A DNA stretch of 64,000 nucleotides, from NCBI RefSeq assembly GCF_013328345.1, contig NZ_JABULX010000008.1:60771-124770 (forward strand). The letters run 5' to 3'. Shown here piece by piece: positions 56,888 through 64,000 of this stretch. The notes below the pieces were generated by a model. It was not told the DNA's origin and made no database searches. It saw nothing but the letters and a program-made list of their open reading frames with translations. Made by a program: the position numbers and the translations under genes. Each line of letters starts with the position of its first letter. The first letter of the stretch is position 1. This DNA is from Marinifaba aquimaris (GTDB lineage Bacteria; Pseudomonadota; Gammaproteobacteria; Enterobacterales; Alteromonadaceae).

Positions 56888-57496
56888 ATGAAGTCTAAAT
56901 CTGCAGGTTTTTCTCTAATTGAATTATTAGTAGCAACTTCGGTAATGGCTATAGGATTAGTCGGCACAATTGCTATGCAGGCAACAGCTAAACAAAATGG
57001 GGTTGATTCTTCTCAGCGCTCTATTGCGGTCGCCCTTGCTAATGATATGTTAAACCGTATGCAGGTTAACAAAACTCAGCTTGGAACATATCGGGCAGCT
57101 AACTACGGGCCTGGTGTTTTTAATGTAGCTCAATTATGCAATTATGATCCAGCATCTGCTGTAAATTGCACACCTAATCAACTTGCCTTATCTGATCAAT
57201 ACCAATGGGATGCTTTATTGCAAGGCATAGAGCAAGACAATAACGGCGATTTACTAATTTCTTCTAGTGGTATGATTAACCCTGTGGGCTGCGTCGACTA
57301 TCAACAAACAACTGGGCAAGTAACGGTAGTCATTTCTTGGCTGGGTCGAAAAGCAGTTAACACGCTCACAGATACAAATGCTGCTAGCGGAGCCACTAAT
57401 CGAGAAGTTATATCAACGACATGTGGTGCTGCTCAATTTTCAGGTAACTTAAATCGCCGTCGTCAAGTAACCATGACGGCATTTATTTATCAATAA
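56888..57496 (+). CDS. pilV: Type IV minor pilin PilV (cluster 2)
   Basis: A 202-residue prepilin with leader MKSKSAG and FSLIELLVATSVMAIGLVGT. It shares with cluster 1 PilV the segment after the helix (AMQATAKQNGVDSSQRS against AIQATAKKNSFDAMQRA) and the end of the domain (VVISWLGRK against VVISWQGRF). It starts the second pilVWXY1E unit. Probably a tip-complex minor pilin; paralogue of the protein at 42173-42793. Confidence 0.9.
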   Translation: MKSKSAGFSLIELLVATSVMAIGLVGTIAMQATAKQNGVDSSQRSIAVALANDMLNRMQVNKTQLGTYRAANYGPGVFNVAQLCNYDPASAVNCTPNQLALSDQYQWDALLQGIEQDNNGDLLISSSGMINPVGCVDYQQTTGQVTVVISWLGRKAVNTLTDTNAASGATNREVISTTCGAAQFSGNLNRRRQVTMTAFIYQ

Positions 57497-57508
57497 TAAG
57501 GAAGGCTT

Positions 57509-58636
57509 TTGAAAGCATTCAAGCAAAAAGGTTTTACATTAACGGAAATAATGGTCGCAGCAGTTGTGGCCATTATTGTTTTTACTGGCCTAATCAATAT
57601 TCTCATAGCTTCTGATGAGACCGTTGATGACACTGTTAATCGCGGAGAGCTTCAAGAAACTGGCCGCTTGGCTATGCAAATTATCTCTCGCGATATCATG
57701 ATGGCAGGGTACTGGGGCAGTTTCACCGGCAGCTCTTTTGCACCAACTCATGTTGCAGGCAGTGCCGCTAACTTTACTCTCCATCGTGAGGCAAATGGTT
57801 CGAATGTTACGGGTGTTATTAACACTCAGGAGTGTTCAACCAGTGATGCAAGAAGGACTAACAACGGTACTTTTCCTAATCAAGTTGTTGCAAGTAGCTT
57901 CCGCTTCTTTCGTCATATCACGGGTTATTCTAATACCGCCGACGTGAATATATTAAATGGTTGTTTAGCTACAAGAGTACTTAATAGTGATGTCATTCAA
58001 ATTAAAAGGCTAATAACTTACGATAATACTGTTGATGATGTAGTAAATGGCCTTGCATCATTAAACGACACTCGTTTTTACATGTTAACTAAGCCAGGGG
58101 AGGCAATTGTTTTTGCCGGTAATGATGTTGTGCCCACTTTTAATGATGGTACCCACATTTTAGGTGAGCTAGGTGAATACCAACACAGAATCTATTTTGT
58201 TAGAGAAGAAACTAGAGGTGACTATACTGTGCCTGTTTTAAGAAGACGTTTCTTGTTTAAAAACGGTACTGATGTGAGAAGCCGAGGACGACTAGGCGAT
58301 CAAGCGCTTGTAGAGGGGGTAGAAAGTCTTGGCTTTTTATACGGTTTAGATACTAATGGTGATGGCACCGTAAACTACTATGCCAAAGCGAGTGAAATTA
58401 CTGATCAGCAATGGGAAGAAAATGGTGCAAAAGTGATTGCCGTTCGTGTCAGTATATTGGTCAGGACATTAAAGCCTAACGTCAATAGCGCACCTCAAAA
58501 TGCTATCACTTATGATCTTGGCAGTCATACATTGACGATTCAGCCAAATACTAATGAATCCGTTATGTTTCGCCGTATGCTATTTACCAATACGGTCACG
58601 CTTTTAAATCGTGGAGAGTCATCATGGCGCTCATAA
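57509..58636 (+). CDS. pilW: Type IV minor pilin PilW (cluster 2)
   Basis: A 375-residue prepilin starting at TTG (57509) with AAGGAAGG before it. Leader MKAFKQKG is followed by FTLTEIMVAAVVAIIVFTGL. The INILIASDETVDDTVNRGEL segment aligns with cluster 1 PilW (INLLIASDEVTDDTLQNGEL). It overlaps pilX by 13 bases exactly as in cluster 1. Confidence 0.9.
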   Translation: MKAFKQKGFTLTEIMVAAVVAIIVFTGLINILIASDETVDDTVNRGELQETGRLAMQIISRDIMMAGYWGSFTGSSFAPTHVAGSAANFTLHREANGSNVTGVINTQECSTSDARRTNNGTFPNQVVASSFRFFRHITGYSNTADVNILNGCLATRVLNSDVIQIKRLITYDNTVDDVVNGLASLNDTRFYMLTKPGEAIVFAGNDVVPTFNDGTHILGELGEYQHRIYFVREETRGDYTVPVLRRRFLFKNGTDVRSRGRLGDQALVEGVESLGFLYGLDTNGDGTVNYYAKASEITDQQWEENGAKVIAVRVSILVRTLKPNVNSAPQNAITYDLGSHTLTIQPNTNESVMFRRMLFTNTVTLLNRGESSWRS

Positions 58637-59106
58637 AAAATCAAAAAGGTGCTGCTCTTGCTGTTGCGCTTGTAATGATGGCTCTTTTGACATCTCTCGC
58701 TGTTACACTTGTTTATAACACTTCCCTCGATACAAAAATGGCCACCGCGTATGCTCTGAAAGGTGATGCGACAAACCGAGCTCTTGGTGGTTTAGATGAG
58801 TTTGTTTACCAACAAAAATCTCAAGCGCAAATTAACCTTTTAAATTTAAACCAAGAAATGCCAGAAGCCCAGATGGCTAATACCGAAGCTTTTGTATCGG
58901 CTAGCCCCCTTGCAATAAGAAAAACTGCATGTCCTAGGCAAGCTGTAGCTTCAGATACTACATCCGTTAAGTGCCACTATTACCGGCTTGAATCTCAAGG
59001 TCGCTACGGTCGGAATATTGGTACTCAAATTGGTGTGATTCAAGATCGAAGAAGTGCTGTTGAAGGTCAATCAACCATAGCTATCGAGCTGGTTGTCGGT
59101 AACTAG
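58624..59106 (+). CDS. pilX: Type IV minor pilin PilX (cluster 2)
   Basis: A 160-residue PilX-type protein, the same length as the cluster 1 protein. KNQKGAALAVALVMMALLTS forms the N-terminal helix without Glu5, followed by DTKMATAYALKGDATNRALG. Probable tip-complex pilin. The next gene starts 12 bases on. Confidence 0.87.
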   Translation: MALIKNQKGAALAVALVMMALLTSLAVTLVYNTSLDTKMATAYALKGDATNRALGGLDEFVYQQKSQAQINLLNLNQEMPEAQMANTEAFVSASPLAIRKTACPRQAVASDTTSVKCHYYRLESQGRYGRNIGTQIGVIQDRRSAVEGQSTIAIELVVGN

Positions 59107-59118
59107 GAAGGAATTCAA

Positions 59119-62100
59119 GTGAAAATCAATCCATTTTTAGCCAGTTTTATAGGCTGTTTTGCTTACTTTAGTTCCGTCACTGCTGATGAACTTGATATAT
59201 ACGAGCAAACATTAAGCACTCCGCCTCAAGTACTCATCATATTTGATACTTCAAGTAGTATGTCAATTCGCCAGCCAATACCTGAGCCTTATATACCGGG
59301 TAATGCTATTTATAGTGCAACGCTCACAGGTAATGTATACGATGAAGATTATGTATATTGGTTGGATGGTTCTGCTTCTTCACCTGATTTAACCGACTCT
59401 ATTAGTCCAAACGATACACATAGGTTTAATCGGAAAATTAACGCCTGTCAGTCATCTATTATTTCAATGTATGGTAATTGGGAAAGTAATGACAACCCTG
59501 GAACCTTTATAACTGGTTTTGAAATTATCCATGGCAACCTTGATTACGCAGATTATACCTTGGTTGATGGTGGGACCGGTTCTTACACGGACACTATCGC
59601 AGAATTTGTTGATAGCAAAGGTGAATGGGTAAAAGTTAGAGATAACAACGGCAGCAACACAAGCGATCGTGTCGAATGTGAAGCTGATATGCCAAACTCG
59701 CTAACAAACCATCCTGGTGATGATAGGAATCCAGATTCTGTATATCCAGGCAATGCCTCAGGCAATGTTATTTATCCTGCGACAGGTTATCCTGTTGAAG
59801 GTTACAAACCGAGTAAATATTCTTCTCATGGTGACTTAGCCACGTTTGGTATCTATCCAGCCGACTTCTCAGGTTTGGGTAATGTTACGCTCTATACAGG
59901 TAACTACTTAAATTACTTACAGTATGTAAAAGATGGTCATGCCGCTTATACTGCAGCCAGCACCCGTTCTTCTATTGCTAAAGATGCAATTATCAATTTA
60001 CTTAATTCAACACCCAACGTTAATTATGGTTTAGCGCTTTTCAATCGAAATGCCGTAACTGATGGCATGAATGACGGTGCTCGTATCGTTTCTGCTGTTA
60101 AGGCAAATGATGGCTCTATTCAATCTGCGTTAGATGCACTCGATAATGATGATTATGCTTATTTCTCTAATAGTCCTATTTGTGAATCATTATTTGAATC
60201 ATATAAGTACTTTGCGGGGAAAACTGTTTCTTTTGGTAAAGATAACGGTAAAGATGATTTTCTAAGTAATGACCTTTCTGGTTATGGTTTTGAACCTGAG
60301 ATGAATGTTGCCTTACCGCTAAGGGATACAACAGCAGAGAATAGTGGAAATTACGTCTCTCCGTTAAAGTTTTGTAGTAAAACGGGGTACGTTATTCTAG
60401 TTACTGATGGTTATCAAACATTAGATGAACAGGCCAATACTGAAGCATTAGCTCTGACTGGAAGTGTTTTATCTGCTTCAAGCAGTGATCCAAACCTGAT
60501 TGATTACGTCGAAAATGATACGGATAATGATCCTTCCAATGATAATAAAGTGTCTCTATTACCGGCATTGACTGAATGGTTGTATAGTAATGATATTGAT
60601 GATGATACTTCCAATGGTGAACAAAACATTGTGACCTTCACAGTTGGATTTAGTGATGACTCAGGTGTTGCCAATGAAGACACATTAAGGTTAATGGCTG
60701 AAAATGGTGGTGGTCAATACTTTGAAGCGGTAAACCCACAAGAGCTGATTGCTGCACTGCAGTTAACGCTGGATATCATTTTAGATGATTCATCTTCACT
60801 TACTTCTCCTGAAGTAGCATCTAATAGCTATGATAATTCTCAAAGCTTAGAGAGTATTTATTATTCTGTATTTAAACCTGAAAAAGGGGCTCGTTGGTCT
60901 GGCAACCTTAAAAAACTTAAGGTTAAAAATGGAAAAATTGTCGATTCAACCAACAATGTAGCCATTGATAACAACGGAAAAATTAAACCGACAGCTAAGT
61001 CATACTGGTCTAGCGGTTCACAAATTTGTGATGGTGCCTCTCCATGTGCTGATGGCGGTGATGTCGACCGTGGAGGCGTTCAAGAATACCTTGCTGGTTT
61101 AAGCGCCTCTGGACGCGTTGTAAAAACTGATAATGGAAGTGCATTTATTGACTTTGATGACAGTCTAACGACTAACTTGCCTAACGCTGCAACTTTAATG
61201 GGAGTAACAGATACAGATACTGCTGTTGAAACCCAGAATGTTGTTGATATGGTTAATTGGGCAAGAGGCGTTGATATTGACGATGAAGACAGAGATGGGA
61301 GCTCTACAGATAATCGAGTCGATATTTTAGGCGATTCTATGAACAGCCGTCCATTAGTCGTTAACTATGGCGCGCCTCAATCTAATGGTTCTGCACCAAC
61401 GGACAGTCAACAAGACAAACGTATATTTTTAGCTTCTAACTCTGGTTTTCTTCATTCTTTTCAAGATAAAAGCGAAGTTTTAGCTGAGAAGTGGGCTTAC
61501 ATCCCACAAGAGCTTTTAAAGAACTTATCAGATCTGAGAACAGATTCTGTTGTTGCTGATAAAGTCTGGGGCTTAGATAGTTCACCTGTTGCCTTTACTA
61601 GGGATGCAAACGGTAACGGCCAAATACAAAAAAATGACTATCAAAATGTGACTTTCTTTGGCCAACAGAAAAAAATATATGATGCGGCTTATATCTTTTT
61701 TGGTATGCGACGAGGTGGTCAGCATTATTATGCAGTAAATGTAACCGATCCAAATGCTCCATCTTTAATGTGGAAAATAGGCCCAGATACTGCGGGGTTT
61801 GAAAACCTCGCTTACACTTGGTCTGAGCCTGTTGTCACCACAATTAACTCTAGCTATGATGGAAGAGACCCTTACGACCCTGTCGTTATTTTTGCAGCCG
61901 GGCATGATGATGATAACGAGGGTAATAACAAAGGTTGCGGCCTTTATATCGTTGATGCTAAGACGGGCAGTCTTGTGTATAAATTTGATACGTGCGGTAA
62001 TCTTGCTAGTGAATTAGTCGGTGAATTCCCTGCTGGAGTGGGTACTTTAGATTCAGACCAAGACGGTTTTACTGATCGCATCTACGCGACAAATAAAGAC

Positions 62101-62997
62101 GGTATTGTATACCGTTTTGATTTACCAAATAGAACTAATACTGCCAGCTTTAATGGATGGAATTACCATAAATTTGCAGAAATTGGTAAACCTAGTGGAG
62201 CGTTAGGTAATGCTGATGCTCGTAAGTTTTATTCCCGACCGAGCATTGTTAGAACGGAAATTAAGATGAATGTTGGTGGTGGTAGTGGCGACCCTATTAT
62301 TATGAAGGTACCCTACGATGGTGTACTTTTAACTTCAGGTGATAAAGCCGATCCTAATGGTAAAACGGTTCGAGATAAAGCTTACTTTTTACATGACAGA
62401 AATACCATTACCCAAGATTTTTCAAGCTCTAAACCCAATGTTTTAACACCTGGTTCATTAAGGGATATAACGGCAGACCCATTTGCTAATGCTTCCGCAG
62501 GAACGTATTTTGATAAAGGTGACTACGGTTGGTTTTATGATTTTAGCGAAAATGCAGAAAACACCGCTGAGGAAGTCATGGTCTCTAATGGTTTTCTCGA
62601 CGGTGAAAAGAGCCTTTCGCCTGCGCGTGTTGTTGGTGGAGTCGCTTATTTTACGACTTATATACCTCCGTCAGAGCCAGTAACTGCTCAATGTGATATC
62701 GTATTCGGCGATGGCCGGATTTACGCTCTAGACTTGAATTACGGTACCCAGATTTATAAAAGTAGGGTATTCACAGTTGACCAGACAATTCCTGCAACAC
62801 CTGTGTTGTACGCTTCACAGGAAGAGGATGCTAATGGTATCAAATCAAGTAACTTAACGCTTATTGGTGTAGCTGATGGTGATGGCGATGGTACCTTAGC
62901 AACAAAGAAATCTTCTGGTGCCTTAAAGTGTGAAAACGGTAACTGTGAGGATTTAGGTTTAAATATTGATCGTATTGGCAATACAATTAAAGAGTAA
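59119..62997 (+). CDS. pilY1: PilY1-family pilus tip adhesin (cluster 2)
   Basis: A 1292-residue exported protein starting at GTG (59119) after GGAAGGAA. A signal peptide (cleavage near SVTA-DELD) is followed by a vWA-like half with MIDAS-like FDTSSSM, then the PilY1 propeller with Ca-binding loop DSDQDGFTD near 978-986 and RIYATNKDGIVYRFD. The layout is the same as cluster 1 but the N-terminal half is clearly diverged and longer. A different N-terminal half suggests another adhesion target. Confidence 0.92.
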   Translation: MKINPFLASFIGCFAYFSSVTADELDIYEQTLSTPPQVLIIFDTSSSMSIRQPIPEPYIPGNAIYSATLTGNVYDEDYVYWLDGSASSPDLTDSISPNDTHRFNRKINACQSSIISMYGNWESNDNPGTFITGFEIIHGNLDYADYTLVDGGTGSYTDTIAEFVDSKGEWVKVRDNNGSNTSDRVECEADMPNSLTNHPGDDRNPDSVYPGNASGNVIYPATGYPVEGYKPSKYSSHGDLATFGIYPADFSGLGNVTLYTGNYLNYLQYVKDGHAAYTAASTRSSIAKDAIINLLNSTPNVNYGLALFNRNAVTDGMNDGARIVSAVKANDGSIQSALDALDNDDYAYFSNSPICESLFESYKYFAGKTVSFGKDNGKDDFLSNDLSGYGFEPEMNVALPLRDTTAENSGNYVSPLKFCSKTGYVILVTDGYQTLDEQANTEALALTGSVLSASSSDPNLIDYVENDTDNDPSNDNKVSLLPALTEWLYSNDIDDDTSNGEQNIVTFTVGFSDDSGVANEDTLRLMAENGGGQYFEAVNPQELIAALQLTLDIILDDSSSLTSPEVASNSYDNSQSLESIYYSVFKPEKGARWSGNLKKLKVKNGKIVDSTNNVAIDNNGKIKPTAKSYWSSGSQICDGASPCADGGDVDRGGVQEYLAGLSASGRVVKTDNGSAFIDFDDSLTTNLPNAATLMGVTDTDTAVETQNVVDMVNWARGVDIDDEDRDGSSTDNRVDILGDSMNSRPLVVNYGAPQSNGSAPTDSQQDKRIFLASNSGFLHSFQDKSEVLAEKWAYIPQELLKNLSDLRTDSVVADKVWGLDSSPVAFTRDANGNGQIQKNDYQNVTFFGQQKKIYDAAYIFFGMRRGGQHYYAVNVTDPNAPSLMWKIGPDTAGFENLAYTWSEPVVTTINSSYDGRDPYDPVVIFAAGHDDDNEGNNKGCGLYIVDAKTGSLVYKFDTCGNLASELVGEFPAGVGTLDSDQDGFTDRIYATNKDGIVYRFDLPNRTNTASFNGWNYHKFAEIGKPSGALGNADARKFYSRPSIVRTEIKMNVGGGSGDPIIMKVPYDGVLLTSGDKADPNGKTVRDKAYFLHDRNTITQDFSSSKPNVLTPGSLRDITADPFANASAGTYFDKGDYGWFYDFSENAENTAEEVMVSNGFLDGEKSLSPARVVGGVAYFTTYIPPSEPVTAQCDIVFGDGRIYALDLNYGTQIYKSRVFTVDQTIPATPVLYASQEEDANGIKSSNLTLIGVADGDGDGTLATKKSSGALKCENGNCEDLGLNIDRIGNTIKE

Positions 62998-63001
62998 TTA
63001 A

Positions 63002-63463
63002 ATGCAACAACTCCAAAAACAACAAGGCATTACTCTAGTCGAGTTAATGGTAACTATTGCAATAGTAGGTATTTTAACGGCTGTCGCTGTTCCTGCTTAT
63101 ACTAGCTATATTTCTCAGAGCTTTCGAAGTGCTGCTTTACTTGAAATAGCAAGAGTTGCAAATTTGCAGGAAGAATTTTTTGCTGATAGAAATACTTATA
63201 CAACTGCGATTCGAACTAACTTTGGATTACCTGGCACCAATGAGGTTTATGATGTAACTGCTGATGGAGCTAACCAAGTTATGTATCAGATAACTGTTGC
63301 CGCAGTAAATAACATAACAGATGACTATATCATTACAGCAACTGCTGTTGGTGCGCAAGCCACTAATGATACAGAGTGTAGAACGATGACATTAAATTCT
63401 TTTGGACAAAAGGATGGTACTGACTCAAATGGTACTGCAAACGGTTTAGACTGCTGGCAATAA
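63002..63463 (+). CDS. pilE: Type IV pilin-like protein PilE (cluster 2)
   Basis: A 153-residue minor pilin with leader ending KQQG and ITLVELMVTIAIVGILTAVA (Ile at +1, Glu5 kept). FRSAALLEIARVANLQEEFF follows as in PilE, and a C-terminal Cys pair (TECRTMTL ... LDCWQ) closes the D-loop. It starts 4 bases after pilY1. A terminator follows. Confidence 0.9.
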   Translation: MQQLQKQQGITLVELMVTIAIVGILTAVAVPAYTSYISQSFRSAALLEIARVANLQEEFFADRNTYTTAIRTNFGLPGTNEVYDVTADGANQVMYQITVAAVNNITDDYIITATAVGAQATNDTECRTMTLNSFGQKDGTDSNGTANGLDCWQ

Positions 63464-63500
63464 CGTCAAAAGTTATCCGCACATTCAACCAATAAAAAAA

Positions 63501-63517
63501 GCACCTTTAAAAGGTGC
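63501..63517. terminator. Terminator after minor-pilin cluster 2
   Basis: The stem GCACCTT / AAGGTGC with a TAA loop is flanked by AAAAAAA and TTTTTTT. It ends the pilE transcript and would also shield it from the mobile element beyond. Confidence 0.92.
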
Positions 63518-63584
63518 TTTTTTTGTACCTATGACCCGTCCTGAATAAGGTTGACACTTTTCCAACTTCAATTTGGAGAAGATA

Positions 63585-63974
63585 ATGAAACCAATAACTA
63601 AGCGTACACAAAAAGATTATTCACTTGCCTTTAAATTATCCGTCGTTGATAAAGTAGAAAAAGGCGAATGTACTTACAAACAAGCGCAAGACCACTACGG
63701 TATTCAAGGTGCTTCAACCGTTTTAACTTGGCTTCGCCGATATGGTCAACTAGATTGGAGTAAAGGTACTCCCAATCATATGAATGAGCTTCCCCTTATG
63801 TCTAAACCCAATGACTTAACACCTGAGCAAAAAATCAAAGCCCTCGAAAAAGAGCTAGAAGATACCAAGATAAAAGCACAATTCTTTGAAACGATAGTCG
63901 ATGTACTTGATAAAGATTTCGGAGTACGTATCACAAAAAAGCAACGCAACGCGTTATTGAAGAAAAAAACATAA
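63585..63974 (+). CDS. IS3-family transposase OrfA
   Basis: A helix-turn-helix protein of about 129 residues starting at ATG 63585 after GGAGAAG (a TTG four codons earlier is less likely). The HTH region (YSLAFKLSVVDKVEKGECTY, then QGASTVLTWLRRYG) is followed by a leucine-zipper-like coiled coil (LTPEQKIKALEKELEDTKIK). It binds the IS ends; the active transposase needs fusion to OrfB by frameshifting. Confidence 0.9.
   Translation: MKPITKRTQKDYSLAFKLSVVDKVEKGECTYKQAQDHYGIQGASTVLTWLRRYGQLDWSKGTPNHMNELPLMSKPNDLTPEQKIKALEKELEDTKIKAQFFETIVDVLDKDFGVRITKKQRNALLKKKT
63935..63941 (+). other. Programmed -1 frameshift site A-AAA-AAG in the IS3 element
   Basis: The heptamer AAAAAAG is in the correct phase (A AAA AAG in the orfA frame) for -1 slippage, the standard signal of IS3-family elements. 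From here the -1 frame stays open to the window edge and gives OrfB-like residues. A second A-run (63963-63969) is not in slippery phase. Confidence 0.75.
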
Positions 63975-64000
63975 CCAAGCTATCTGTCAGTAGAGCTTGT
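63941..64000 (+). CDS. IS3-family transposase OrfB, 5' end only
   Basis: The -1 frame relative to orfA reads on without a stop to the edge and includes KLSVSRAC, the usual N-terminal motif of IS3 OrfB (DDE integrase-like). Only about 20 codons are present; the catalytic domain lies outside. It would be made by frameshift fusion or from an internal start such as ATT at 63956. Confidence 0.7.

Larger units (their letters stand above)
63532..64000 (+). mobile_element. IS3-family insertion sequence, left end; right part beyond window
   Basis: An IS3-type orfA with the beginning of orfB in the -1 frame starts about 50 bases inside a likely left end beginning TGACCCGTCC at 63532. The 5'-TG end is typical of the family. 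The right end and target duplication are outside the window, so the exact boundary is provisional. Confidence 0.75.

Noticed and set aside
63963..63969. A7 run as the IS3 frameshift site
   Set aside because: It is not in slippery phase relative to orfA; the AAAAAAG at 63935-63941 is.

Overview
The window looks like chromosomal DNA of a marine, polysaccharide- and chitin-using gammaproteobacterium of the Alteromonadales (Catenovulum/Algicola/Pseudoalteromonas-like). The reasons are AT-rich DNA by eye, the order rpsT / murJ-ribF-ileS-lspA-fkpB-ispH followed by type IV minor pilins, a Vibrio/Shewanella-type TonB2 cluster, a proteobacterial dedicated sortase (Pds) locus, a GH20 hexosaminidase, and a CBM5/12-bearing secreted protein. 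The genus is inference.

Layout. 1-3.6 kb: the start of a BNR-repeat lipoprotein (cut by the window edge), tRNA-Arg(CCU), a spondin-domain secreted protein and a DUF2799 lipoprotein. 3.6-8.6 kb: a six-gene minus-strand TonB2-type operon (DUF3450, TtpC-like, ExbB, ExbD, TonB, TPR protein). 9.0-13.2 kb: a large hybrid histidine kinase with a solute-binding sensor. 13.3-16.9 kb: a minus-strand operon of histidine kinase, exported Glu-rich repeat protein and response regulator. 17.1-22.4 kb, divergent: a membrane transglutaminase-like/7TM/ATP-grasp fusion, a TPR protein and an outer-membrane barrel. 22.4-31.5 kb: the Pds sortase locus (class GN sortase, VIT/vWA target, PdsO, PdsR, PdsS) with a GGDEF-EAL gene inside it. 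31.5-34 kb: an RDD protein and a decayed methyl-accepting chemotaxis gene. 34-42 kb: the conserved housekeeping block. 42.2-48.7 kb and 56-63.5 kb: two separate minor-pilin/PilY1 clusters with the same gene order. Between them are the GH20 hexosaminidase, trpS, pabA/trpG, an HDOD protein and a GGDEF protein. The window ends inside an IS3-family element.

How the parts fit. Much of the window concerns the cell envelope and its sensing: energised outer-membrane transport, sortase-dependent display, pilus-tip assembly, and four sensor kinases or c-di-GMP proteins. The least explained block is 13.3-22.4 kb. There a two-component operon carrying a poly-acidic exported protein lies head to head with an operon whose first product combines a periplasmic transglutaminase-like domain with a cytoplasmic glutamate-ligase-like ATP-grasp domain. 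This is the best candidate for an undescribed envelope-modification system; its function is not known from the sequence.
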